NCBI GenBank assembly: GCA_945867725.1
Contig: CAMBJI010000122.1
Span: 1 to 6,417, forward strand
Origin: Bordetella parapertussis
GTDB lineage: Bacteria; Pseudomonadota; Gammaproteobacteria; Burkholderiales; Burkholderiaceae_D
Direction of reading: 5' to 3'
Length of the DNA stretch: 6,417 nucleotides
The notes beneath the pieces were generated by a model. It saw only the letters and a list, made by a program, of their open reading frames with translations, was not told where the DNA came from and made no database searches. The position numbers and the translations under genes were made by a program. Of the stretch, positions 1 to 6,004 are shown piece after piece (positions within the stretch are counted from its first letter, which is position 1; each line of letters opens with the position of its first letter).

Positions 1-513
1 GTCGTTGCATGGCATGGCAACTACACACCCTACAAATACAATCTGGCAGCGTTCAATGCAATGAACTCGGTTAGCTTTGATCACGCTGATCCTTCCATCT
101 TCACGGTGCTGACATCGCCTTCGGGCATTCCCGGCACAGCGAATATGGATTTCGTGATCTTTCCACCGCGCTGGATGGTGGCCGAACACACTTTCCGTCT
201 CCCCTGGTTTCATCGCAATGTGATGAGTGAATATATGGGGCTTGTGTATGGCGAATACGATGCCAAGGCTGAAGGCTTTCTTCCCGGTGGTGGGAGTCTG
301 CACAATTGCATGAGTGGTCACGGACCGGATGCGACGACCTTCGAGGCAGCGAGTAATGCCGTGCTGCAGCCACAGAAGCTCGACAAAACCATGGCCTTCA
401 TGTTTGAGACGCGTTTGCTGATCCATCCAACGCGGGTTGCGATGGAATCACCTCAACTGCAAAAAGATTATCTGCAGTGCTGGCATGGACTCGAAAAACA
501 CTTTACTGGCTAG
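1..513 (+). CDS. hmgA: Homogentisate 1,2-dioxygenase, C-terminal part (5' end outside window)
   Basis: The reading frame is open from base 1 and ends at TAG 511-513, giving 170 codons; the family is usually about 430-445 residues, so roughly the last 40% is visible. The enzyme is a cytosolic non-haem Fe(II) dioxygenase that opens the ring of homogentisate to maleylacetoacetate in tyrosine and phenylalanine breakdown. The fragment begins inside the conserved stretch [11 protein letters not shown] and continues with [14 protein letters not shown] and DFVIFPPRW. The iron ligands known from the human enzyme (His335, Glu341, His371) are all present: His at 211-213 and Glu at 229-231 in HRNVMSE, and His at 319-321 in [14 protein letters not shown] and TMAFMFE are also intact, so the visible part looks functional. 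fahA follows directly and very probably shares the transcript. The family is certain; the start and promoter lie outside the window. Confidence 0.97.
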   Translation, partial: VVAWHGNYTPYKYNLAAFNAMNSVSFDHADPSIFTVLTSPSGIPGTANMDFVIFPPRWMVAEHTFRLPWFHRNVMSEYMGLVYGEYDAKAEGFLPGGGSLHNCMSGHGPDATTFEAASNAVLQPQKLDKTMAFMFETRLLIHPTRVAMESPQLQKDYLQCWHGLEKHFTG

Positions 514-515
514 GT
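512..515 (+). promoter_or_regulatory. Weak ribosome binding site of fahA
   Basis: AGGT lies six bases before ATG 522 and shares bases with the hmgA stop codon (511-513). It is short, so fahA translation may depend on ribosomes finishing hmgA. It supports ATG 522 over the upstream ATG at 477, which has no family support. Confidence 0.5.
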
Positions 516-521
516 ACGCGC

Positions 522-1805
522 ATGCATCCGAATGACCCTTCACTGAAATCTTTTATTGATGTCGCCGAACAAAGCGACTTTCCGATTCAGAATCTGCCCT
601 TTGGTATTTTCAGTACCGCTTCCCAACCGCAGGCGCGCGCAGGTGTCGCTATTGGTGACTGGGTACTTGATTTGTCAGTGTTGGAATCGCGAGGACTGCT
701 CAAGCCGGCAGTGCATGCCGTGTTTGGTGATGCCATGCTGAATGGATTTATCGGGCTTGGCAGACAGGTGTGGCGTGAGACGCGAGAGGCTATCAGTCTG
801 CTGCTTCGCAATGACAATCCGGTTCTTCGCGACGATGCCGCGCTGCGCACGCAAGCGCTGATACCACAGTCGGAGGTGCAAATGCATCTGCCGATCAAGG
901 TAGGTGGTTATACGGATTTTTATTCATCCAAAGAGCACGCGACCAATGTGGGCAGCATGTTTCGCGATCCCGCGAATGCTTTGCTGCCGAACTGGCTGCA
1001 TCTGCCTGTGGGCTACAACGGGCGCGCGAGTTCCGTGATTGTCAGTGGTGTCGATGTGCATCGACCCATGGGTCAGGTCAAGCCGCCGTCAGCCGAGCAG
1101 CCACTGTTTGCAGCTTGCGCTAAATTGGATTTTGAACTGGAGACAGCATTTATCGTCGGTGCCGATACCGTATTAGGAGAGGCCGTGACGGTGAGTGAAG
1201 CCGAGTCGCTCATGTTCGGCATGGTGCTGCTTAATGACTGGAGCGCGCGCGACATACAGCAGTGGGAATATGTACCGCTGGGTCCATTCAACGCAAAAAC
1301 ATTTGCGACCTCCATCTCGCCCTGGATCGTGACCATGGAGGCGCTTGAACCTTTTCGTGTGCAAGGTCCGGCGCAAGAGCCTCAGCCTTTGCCTTATCTG
1401 CAGCAGAGCGGCGCGCACAGTTTCGATATTTCGCTAGCGGTTGATCTGCAACCTGAGAGCGCCGAGAAGCCAACCACCATCTGTAAAACAAACTATCGCG
1501 CGATGTATTGGAGCATGGCGCAACAGCTCGCCCATCACACTGTGTCTGGCTGTAATGTGGGCGTTGGTGATGTGATGGCCTCGGGCACCATCAGCGGCGC
1601 CACGCCGGACTCTTACGGCAGTTTGCTAGAGCTGAGCTGGAATGGTCAGAGGCCGCTCACGCTGGAAGACGGCATCACGCAGCGCAGTTTTCTGGAGAAC
1701 GGTGACCGAGTAACGATGCGCGGGTGGTGTCAAGGAGCTGCATATCGGATTGGTTTTGGCGAGGTCAGCGCGCGCGTTTTGCCTTGCTTGCCTGTTCGCA
1801 GCTGA
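522..1805 (+). CDS. fahA: Fumarylacetoacetase
   Basis: This 427-residue cytosolic hydrolase cleaves fumarylacetoacetate to fumarate and acetoacetate, the last step of the homogentisate pathway. I chose ATG 522 because the family N-terminus normally begins shortly before SDFPIQNLPFG, which then lies at residues 19-29. An ATG at 477 would add 15 residues lying inside hmgA that have no family counterpart. A short Shine-Dalgarno-like AGGT (512-515) overlaps the hmgA stop codon, which suggests translational coupling. By comparison with mammalian FAH, the metal ligands correspond to Asp132 (YTDFYSS), Glu205 and Glu207 (LDFELE) and Asp239 (NDWSARDIQ). The catalytic His is His139 (EHATNVG), and Arg148, Tyr165 and Lys259 match substrate-contact residues. 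ASGTISG and the C-terminal CQGAAYRIGFGE are present, and the length is typical. One oddity is VGYNGRASS (Asn166), where the animal and bacterial proteins I recall have His. The maleylacetoacetate isomerase gene is not in the window. Confidence 0.97.
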   Translation: MHPNDPSLKSFIDVAEQSDFPIQNLPFGIFSTASQPQARAGVAIGDWVLDLSVLESRGLLKPAVHAVFGDAMLNGFIGLGRQVWRETREAISLLLRNDNPVLRDDAALRTQALIPQSEVQMHLPIKVGGYTDFYSSKEHATNVGSMFRDPANALLPNWLHLPVGYNGRASSVIVSGVDVHRPMGQVKPPSAEQPLFAACAKLDFELETAFIVGADTVLGEAVTVSEAESLMFGMVLLNDWSARDIQQWEYVPLGPFNAKTFATSISPWIVTMEALEPFRVQGPAQEPQPLPYLQQSGAHSFDISLAVDLQPESAEKPTTICKTNYRAMYWSMAQQLAHHTVSGCNVGVGDVMASGTISGATPDSYGSLLELSWNGQRPLTLEDGITQRSFLENGDRVTMRGWCQGAAYRIGFGEVSARVLPCLPVRS

Positions 1806-1813
1806 GTGATTTT

Positions 1814-1841
1814 GGCATACGCTCACATGCGGTGAGATACC
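1814..1841 (+). other. Imperfect hairpin between fahA and the TRAP genes
   Basis: In the 113-base gap after fahA, CTCAC (1822-1826) can pair with GTGAG (1832-1836) around a five-base loop. After a three-base bulge on the 5' side, the stem extends with GG.AT (1814-1818) against AT.CC (1837-1841), with one mismatch. There is no T-run after it, so it is not a standard intrinsic terminator. It could be an mRNA-processing or stability element, or chance. I see no convincing promoter in the gap, which is compatible with read-through from hmgA-fahA into the transporter genes. Confidence 0.3.
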
Positions 1842-1906
1842 AACCGAGAGCCATCGCGGTTATCATGGCGCACTTCGATCGAACAGAGACGGGTAAAGCC
1901 CGCGAT

Positions 1907-1913
1907 AAGGGAG
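1907..1913 (+). promoter_or_regulatory. Ribosome binding site of the DctQ-type gene
   Basis: AAGGGAG lies five bases before ATG 1919. It decides this start over the in-frame ATG at 1865 and the longer open frame that overlaps fahA. Confidence 0.65.
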
Positions 1914-1918
1914 TCAAT

Positions 1919-2467
1919 ATGCAGGAGCCTGGCGTACTTGATGACACTGGTGCGCAATACGTGCAGTCGCTTGGACCGTGGGGTCAGCGGCTCCATGCGT
2001 TCACACGCTGGGTTGCGATTGCAGGCGGGATCGGTTTCGTCGCGCTGGTGATCATGTCACTGGTATCAATCATTGGCCGCAAAATTGCAGCAACACCCGT
2101 ACCCGGTGATATCGAAATTATGCAGATGGGGACAGCCATAGCATCGGCGGCGATGCTGGCCTTTTGTGAAATGGAGCGTCAGCATTTGCGTGTGGATTTT
2201 TTTACCGCAAAACTCTCTGCTAAATCTCGGAACGTGCTGGATGCAATCTCGCATCTGATACTTGCTATTGTCGCGCTGGTCATTGCGTGGCGCACGGGCT
2301 TGTCAGCGGTGTCGCTCAATGAGGCAGGCGAAACTTCGGTGATCCTTGGTTGGCCAGTCTGGGCAGTAGTCGCTGGGCTGGTTCCGAGTTTCCTGCTGCT
2401 CGCAATCGCGGGTCTCTACAACACGATGCATAGTTTGTCTGGTGCTGCCGTGGAGAATGCGGCATGA
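1919..2467 (+). CDS. TRAP transporter small permease (DctQ family)
   Basis: This 182-residue inner-membrane protein is the small (Q) subunit of a tripartite ATP-independent periplasmic transporter, which pairs with the large M subunit. Four hydrophobic segments are visible at about residues 31-53, 66-86, 104-126 and 142-166, the usual DctQ layout. Family-typical features are GRK after the first segment, PVPGDIEIMQ before the second, and ERQHLRVDFF after it. I chose ATG 1919 because it follows AAGGGAG (1907-1913) at five bases. The frame is open further upstream, and ATG 1865 would add 18 polar residues, but no ribosome site precedes it. The stop TGA overlaps the next gene's ATG as ATGA, so the two permease subunits are translationally coupled. 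The family call is strong; the substrate is unknown. Confidence 0.92.
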   Translation: MQEPGVLDDTGAQYVQSLGPWGQRLHAFTRWVAIAGGIGFVALVIMSLVSIIGRKIAATPVPGDIEIMQMGTAIASAAMLAFCEMERQHLRVDFFTAKLSAKSRNVLDAISHLILAIVALVIAWRTGLSAVSLNEAGETSVILGWPVWAVVAGLVPSFLLLAIAGLYNTMHSLSGAAVENAA

Positions 2468-2487
2468 GCGGAATGAGTGGGATGAGC
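2464..2487 (+). repeat. Short tandem repeat at the DctM start codon
   Basis: A nine-base unit, ATGAGCGGA then ATGAGTGGG then the partial copy ATGAGC, places three in-frame ATG codons at 2464, 2473 and 2482 and encodes MSGMSGMS. The first copy overlaps the DctQ stop codon. The repeat may have arisen by slippage; the two extra tripeptides precede the hydrophobic family N-terminus. Confidence 0.7.
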
Positions 2488-3804
2488 ATTGGCATGATCA
2501 TGTTTGGCGCGCTGATGATTTTGCTGGTGCTGCGTCTGCATATCGGCATTGCGATGTTTGTGATTGGTTCGGCGGGATTTGTGGTCATGTTTGACTACTC
2601 CTGGCCGCCTTTGCTCAACACGCTAAAGAACCTCGCTTACGCGCGCTTTTCTAATTACGATCTGGCCGTCATTCCAGTCTTCATGCTGATGGGGCAGTTT
2701 GCAACCAACGGTGGTTTATCGCGCGCGCTTTTTCGATGTGTGAATAATTTTGTCGGTCACATGCGCGGTGGAGTGGCAATGGCCTCCATCGGTGCTTGCG
2801 CATCGTTTGGTGCGATTTGCGGCTCATCGCTGGCAACGGCAGCGACCATGGGGCAGGTAGCGCTGCCGGAACTGCGTCGCTACAACTACTCGGGTGCACT
2901 GGCCACCGGTGCGTTGGCCGCAGGCGGCACGCTGGGCATCATGATTCCCCCTTCGGTGCCGTTGGTAATTTACGCGGTGCTCACGCAAGAATCCATCGGT
3001 AAGCTGTTCATGGCGGCGATCATTCCCGGCATTATCGCGGTCGTTGGCTACATGCTCGTGATACGTATCGTGGTGACTCTTGACCCGGCAGCAGGCCCAG
3101 CGGGAGAGCGCGTACCGCTGGCGACTGCGCTGCGTTCTCTGCTGGGCGTTTTTCCTATTCTGCTCGTGTTTGTCGTCGTGATTGTCGGCATCTATGGAGG
3201 TTGGGCGAACCCGACCGAAGCGGCATCGATCGGCGCAGCAGCCTGCGGGATTCTGGCGGTAGTCACGGGCGGTATGCGAATCGAGGGCCTGATCAAAAGT
3301 CTGATCGGCACAGCGCAGGCAACCGCGATGATTTTTCTGGTGTTGCTGGGCGCGGATTTGCTCAATGCCGGACTGGCACTCACGCAAATGCCAGCTGAAT
3401 TGGCGGCCTGGGTGCAGGGCAGTGGATTGCCGCCCTTGTCGGTGATATTTGCGATCTTGCTGATTTATATTTTCCTTGGTTGCGTGATGGATTCGCTGGC
3501 CATGATTTTGCTGACCATTCCCATTTTTTATCCGATCGTGATGGGCTTGGATTTTTGGGGCATGAGTGGGCCGGATAAGTCCTTGTGGTTCGGTATACTC
3601 GCGCTCATGGTGGTTGAGATCGGTCTTGTCCATCCGCCGGTTGGCATGAATATCTACATCATCAACCGGCTGGCCAAAGATGTGCCTGTGATGGAAACGT
3701 TCAAGGGCGTATTGCCCTTCTTGGCCTCGGATTTGGTACGTATTGTTTTGCTGGTGTTTTTCCCTGTGATTTCGCTGTATCTGGTCCATACCTTTGGTAC
3801 CTGA
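2464..3804 (+). CDS. TRAP transporter large permease (DctM family)
   Basis: This 446-residue polytopic inner-membrane protein is the transport subunit of the TRAP system, which takes up an organic acid using an ion gradient. It is hydrophobic almost throughout, with around a dozen membrane segments, and its length is slightly above the usual 425-435. Recognisable family stretches are PVFMLMGQFATNGG (71-84), the glycine- and serine-rich SFGAICGSSLATAATMG (114-130), GTLGIMIPPSVPLVIYA (155-171), and NPTEAASIGA (249-258). The second-half counterparts are GCVMDSLAMILLTIPIFYP (339-357) and EIGLVHPPVGMN (385-396). The start is ATG 2464, overlapping the DctQ stop by four bases, with GGAG (2452-2455) eight bases upstream. 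The N-terminus reads MSGMSGMS, a short in-frame duplication of the start region, so ATG 2473 or 2482 could also serve. The solute-binding protein gene follows within about 30 bases. Confidence 0.95.
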   Translation: MSGMSGMSIGMIMFGALMILLVLRLHIGIAMFVIGSAGFVVMFDYSWPPLLNTLKNLAYARFSNYDLAVIPVFMLMGQFATNGGLSRALFRCVNNFVGHMRGGVAMASIGACASFGAICGSSLATAATMGQVALPELRRYNYSGALATGALAAGGTLGIMIPPSVPLVIYAVLTQESIGKLFMAAIIPGIIAVVGYMLVIRIVVTLDPAAGPAGERVPLATALRSLLGVFPILLVFVVVIVGIYGGWANPTEAASIGAAACGILAVVTGGMRIEGLIKSLIGTAQATAMIFLVLLGADLLNAGLALTQMPAELAAWVQGSGLPPLSVIFAILLIYIFLGCVMDSLAMILLTIPIFYPIVMGLDFWGMSGPDKSLWFGILALMVVEIGLVHPPVGMNIYIINRLAKDVPVMETFKGVLPFLASDLVRIVLLVFFPVISLYLVHTFGT

Positions 3805-3819
3805 ACGGTGCCGACATTT

Positions 3820-3826
3820 GAGAGGA
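3820..3826 (+). promoter_or_regulatory. Ribosome binding site of the DctP-type gene
   Basis: GAGAGGA lies eight bases before ATG 3835. It touches the alternative ATG codons at 3826 and 3829, making those too close for efficient use, and so supports ATG 3835. Confidence 0.6.
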
Positions 3827-3834
3827 TGATGGTA

Positions 3835-4854
3835 ATGACGAAGAATTTTTTTCAACGTGTGATGATGGTGGTGCTGCTGTTGTCGGCGGGTGTAGCCACT
3901 GCCCAAACCATTACACTGAAGGTGCATCACTTTCTGCCAGCCGTCTCAAGTGCACATCGCAATTTCATCGTGCCCTGGTGCGACAAGATCGCCAAAGATT
4001 CCGTTGGCAAGCTCAAGTGCCAGATTTATCCGCAAATGCAATTGAGTGGCACGCCCCAGCAATTGTTTGATCAGGCCAAGGATGGTGTCGTGGATATTGT
4101 CTGGACGGTACCCAGCTATCAGGCCGGACGTTTTCCGGTAGTCGAGGCTTTTGAGTTGCCCTTTATGGTGTTCGATACCGAACGCGCCAGCCGCGGTCTC
4201 TGGAATTACGCAACGAAGAACGCTACGGCGGAATTCAAGGGTGTGAAACCTTTGCTGTTTCATGTGCATGATGGTTCCCTGGTGCACACCACCAAAAAGG
4301 CTGTGAAGGTACTAGAAGATTTCAAAGGCTTGAAGATTCGTGCGCCGAATCGTCAGGCATCCCGAATGATTGAAGCATTGGGCGCTGCTCCCGTACAAAT
4401 GCCACTGCCGCAGGCAGCTGAAGCCTTGTCCAAAGGCGTGATTGATGGTGCGATGATTCCTTGGGAGGTCGTGCCTGCGATGAAATTTGAAGAGGTCACC
4501 AAGTTTCACACCGAAATGCCTGCTGGGAGCGCCCAGATTTCCAATACGGTATTCGTTTTTGCAATGAATCAGGCCAGATATGACAGCTTGCCGCCTGAAC
4601 TCAAAAAAGTTATTGATGCGAACAGCGGTGCCGAGCGTTCCGCATGGGTGGGCAAGGTGTTCGTCGAAGATTCGGTTCCCGGGCGTAAAACTGCTGAGGC
4701 ACGCAATAACAATTTTTACACGTTGCCCGCTGCCGAACTAAAGCGTTGGGAGGCTGCGACATCGCGTGTGGCCGATGAATGGGTAACGGATCTCAACGCC
4801 AAAGGATTCAATGGCAAGCAATTGCTGGGTGAAGCGAAGGCCGCGTGTAAATAA
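3835..4854 (+). CDS. TRAP transporter periplasmic solute-binding protein (DctP family)
   Basis: This 339-residue secreted protein captures the substrate in the periplasm and delivers it to the Q/M permease. The N-terminus is a classic signal peptide: MTKNFFQR, a hydrophobic core at about residues 10-20, and a probable signal peptidase I site after ATA before Gln24. The start ATG 3835 fits both the signal peptide and the ribosome site; GTG 3808 and ATGs 3826 and 3829 are alternatives. The family core is FKGLKIRAPNRQASRMIEALG (about 163-183), with Arg169 matching the conserved arginine that in this family pairs with the substrate carboxylate. Next comes PQAAEALSKGVIDGAMIPWE (192-211), the usual position of the opposite binding-cleft wall. 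Mature-region Cys49 and Cys62 flank a short loop and could form a disulfide. The conserved Arg suggests an acidic substrate, but which one cannot be told. An intrinsic terminator follows 19 bases after the stop. Confidence 0.95.
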   Translation: MTKNFFQRVMMVVLLLSAGVATAQTITLKVHHFLPAVSSAHRNFIVPWCDKIAKDSVGKLKCQIYPQMQLSGTPQQLFDQAKDGVVDIVWTVPSYQAGRFPVVEAFELPFMVFDTERASRGLWNYATKNATAEFKGVKPLLFHVHDGSLVHTTKKAVKVLEDFKGLKIRAPNRQASRMIEALGAAPVQMPLPQAAEALSKGVIDGAMIPWEVVPAMKFEEVTKFHTEMPAGSAQISNTVFVFAMNQARYDSLPPELKKVIDANSGAERSAWVGKVFVEDSVPGRKTAEARNNNFYTLPAAELKRWEAATSRVADEWVTDLNAKGFNGKQLLGEAKAACK

Positions 4855-4873
4855 ATCCGGATAAAAGCCGATT

Positions 4874-4904
4874 AAAAAGCACCTGTTTGTCAGGTGCTTT
4901 TTTT
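4874..4904 (+). terminator. Rho-independent terminator of the TRAP gene set
   Basis: GCACCTG (4879-4885) pairs perfectly with CAGGTGC (4891-4897) around the loop TTTGT. The stem is extended by five A (4874-4878) facing a run of seven T (4898-4904). It is a strong intrinsic terminator 19 bases after the DctP-type stop. Because of the A-run it may also work to some degree in the opposite direction. Confidence 0.93.
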
Positions 4905-5092
4905 CGTCCATTGTTTTAGGGGGAGTGGCTTCGCCGCTACTTTGATGAGATGGGGCTAGGCTGAGAAGTTGTGCATAAACTAACTTTTAGTTAAGTAGTT
5001 GTTTTTTAAGAACAAAATTATTGCGCCATATTATTAAATTGTTTTTCTGACAATGTTGTGTTAAAAAAATGTATGTTTGAAGGCATATTTTC

Positions 5093-5105
5093 GATCAAAC
5101 GCTTG
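5093..5105 (+). promoter_or_regulatory. IHF-like site overlapping the promoter -35 box
   Basis: Bases 5093-5105 read GATCAAACGCTTG. This matches the IHF core consensus WATCAANNNNTTR at every constrained base except the first (G instead of A/T). It lies at the downstream end of the AT-rich tract and its last three bases are the first three of the -35 box. Binding there could repress or remodel the promoter. A single match of this kind can occur by chance in AT-rich DNA. Confidence 0.35.
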
Positions 5106-5131
5106 AAAATGTTGCTGCGATGACATATAAA
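5103..5131 (+). promoter_or_regulatory. Sigma-70 promoter for the helix-turn-helix gene
   Basis: TTGAAA (5103-5108) and TATAAA (5126-5131) each match the consensus hexamers at five of six bases and are separated by exactly 17 bases. The predicted start of transcription is near 5138, giving a leader of about 78 bases before ATG 5216. The AT-rich tract directly upstream could raise its strength. It is the best promoter I see in the window. Confidence 0.7.
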
Positions 5132-5202
5132 TTAGCATTCGGGTAATTGCCCGCTGGCAACATCAGTAATAAAACAAATTCCGCCAGTTTTAATCATTCC
5201 GC

Positions 5203-5209
5203 GAGGAGA
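5203..5209 (+). promoter_or_regulatory. Ribosome binding site of the helix-turn-helix gene
   Basis: GAGGAGA lies six bases before ATG 5216, a strong site. It decides this start over an in-frame TTG at 5147, which would sit only about ten bases after the predicted transcription start. Confidence 0.8.
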
Positions 5210-5215
5210 GACGTC

Positions 5216-5518
5216 ATGGACAAACATCCTCTGGTATCGCAAGACGGCTACGATCCTAATCGTTTGCTTGATGCGTTAATCCAGAAGCTCAACCTGAAAA
5301 ACGATGCGGCGTTGTCGCGTGCACTGGAAGTGCGGCCACCCGTTATCAGCAAGATACGTCATCGTACTTTGCCAGTTGGAGCTTCATTATTGATTCGTAT
5401 GCATGAGGTCACCGACCTTAGCATTCGTGAACTGCGCGAGCTCATGGGTGATCGTCGCAAACGCATGCGTATCAGCGAAGTCGATGGTAAGCCCAAGAAA
5501 TTCGACGACGACGAGTAA
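5216..5518 (+). CDS. Small helix-turn-helix DNA-binding protein (Cro/CI-like fold), function unknown
   Basis: The protein is 100 residues long and probably cytosolic. Residues 14-25 form a likely first helix. DAALSRALEV (30-39) and PPVISKIRHR (41-50) look like the two helices of a helix-turn-helix, with the basic second helix contacting DNA. A further helical segment, LLIRMHEVTDLSIRELRELMGD (58-79), would complete a lambda-repressor-like domain. A basic patch RRKRMR (80-85) precedes a charged tail ending in FDDDE. There is no second ligand-binding or oligomerisation domain, so it resembles a single-domain regulator. I recall similar short proteins in Burkholderiales, unverified. It has its own promoter and sits between a terminator and a convergent gene, so it is probably transcribed alone. 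Its targets are unknown; autoregulation through the inverted repeats upstream is possible. Confidence is high that it is a real gene and moderate for DNA binding. Confidence 0.85.
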   Translation: MDKHPLVSQDGYDPNRLLDALIQKLNLKNDAALSRALEVRPPVISKIRHRTLPVGASLLIRMHEVTDLSIRELRELMGDRRKRMRISEVDGKPKKFDDDE

Positions 5519-5542
5519 ATCAGGCGATCTGCGCAACAGGTT

Positions 5543-6004
5543 TTATACGCCGCGCAGGTTAGCCCCGATGACGGTTGCTATCAGTAGCATCACCACAGCA
5601 ACCGTCAACCTTCCTCTAAGCTGAATCAGCCAGCGCGGCATGCCGTAGCGGCCAAACATTCGCTTGTCCACTTCCAGCGCTGCAACAAAGCCGCCTATTA
5701 GTACGGCCATACCAAATCCATCTGAGAGCGTTGCACTCCAAGCGATCAGTGATGGCGTAACGCTCCACATCAAGGCTTTTTTCGTGTCGATCAGCGAAAG
5801 CGTGCTGCACAGCATTGCAGCACCCCAGTGAATTCCGCCCAGAAAAGACAAGATCACCATCGCGTAGGCTTGTTGTCCACGCAGAAAATCACCGAGCCAG
5901 GACACATCAGCAAACCATACGCCCAACGTTAGCAGCAAGAAAGGCAACAGGCCTGCAAAACCCAGCTGATGGGCGAGTCGTTTATTCAAAAAATGCGGAT
6001 TCAT
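5543..6004 (-). CDS. DUF3429 family inner-membrane protein
   Basis: This 153-residue membrane protein has an unknown role. About five hydrophobic segments are visible at residues 13-33, 45-66, 77-93, 96-112 and 132-150. I recognise the DUF3429 pattern from QQAYAMVILSFLGGIHWGA (44-62) and the later DKRMFGRYGMPRWLIQLRGRLT (113-134), where an Asp-containing loop leads into a W..LR..LT segment. The start ATG is at 6002-6004; no strong Shine-Dalgarno sequence precedes it. A weak possible promoter on the same strand is TTGCAA (6053-6058) and TAAAAT (6032-6037), with a short 15-base spacer. Its 3' end faces that of the helix-turn-helix gene across only 24 bases. The upstream hydrolase gene is on the same strand 89 bases away, so the two might be co-transcribed. 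No biochemical function can be assigned. Confidence 0.88.
   Translation of the reverse strand: MNPHFLNKRLAHQLGFAGLLPFLLLTLGVWFADVSWLGDFLRGQQAYAMVILSFLGGIHWGAAMLCSTLSLIDTKKALMWSVTPSLIAWSATLSDGFGMAVLIGGFVAALEVDKRMFGRYGMPRWLIQLRGRLTVAVVMLLIATVIGANLRGV

Larger units (their letters stand above)
4905..5215. other. Non-coding control region, AT-rich core
   Basis: I see no gene in these 311 bases. The left part, up to about 4970, is GC-normal and contains a small hairpin, AGTGGC-TTC-GCCGCT (4924-4938, one G-U pair), without a T-run. From about 4976 composition shifts sharply: bases 4981-5100 contain 29 G or C by my count (24%), with A- and T-tracts. Short inverted repeats are AACTAA/TTAGTT (4978-4992), ATTGT/ACAAT (5038-5054) and GTTTGA/TCAAAC (5075-5100). 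The right part holds a sigma-70 promoter and the leader of the helix-turn-helix gene. The AT-rich stretch could act as an upstream promoter element or a site for nucleoid proteins; that is inference. Confidence 0.7.

Noticed and set aside
477..521. N-terminal extension of fumarylacetoacetase from ATG 477
   Set aside because: These 15 codons overlap the end of hmgA and precede the normal family N-terminus; ATG 522 fits better.
1861..1866. TATCAT as a -10 box for a separate TRAP promoter
   Set aside because: It matches five of six bases, but at 17 bases upstream there is only TACCAA, which does not resemble a -35 box.
1724..1918. Longer DctQ-type protein starting within fahA
   Set aside because: The added residues have no family resemblance and no ribosome site; AAGGGAG before ATG 1919 marks the likely start.
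2824..3930. A 368-residue open frame on the minus strand across the DctM and DctP genes
   Set aside because: It lies antisense to two clearly recognised genes, is very rich in His, Gln and Arg with no domain pattern, and is best explained as a shadow of the hydrophobic codons on the other strand.
4905..5215. Search for tRNA, small toxin-antitoxin genes or CRISPR repeats in the intergenic region
   Set aside because: No cloverleaf, no regularly spaced repeats and no small frame with a ribosome site were seen apart from the helix-turn-helix gene itself.
5529..5557. Bidirectional terminator between the convergent genes: CTGCGC and GCGCAG arms
   Set aside because: The arms are only six bases, the loop is 17 bases, there is no T-run on either strand, and it overlaps the end of the DUF3429 gene.
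5403..5624. Plus-strand 73-residue frame overlapping the helix-turn-helix gene and the DUF3429 gene
   Set aside because: It is low-complexity (Thr, Ser, Val), lacks a ribosome site and overlaps two better-supported genes.
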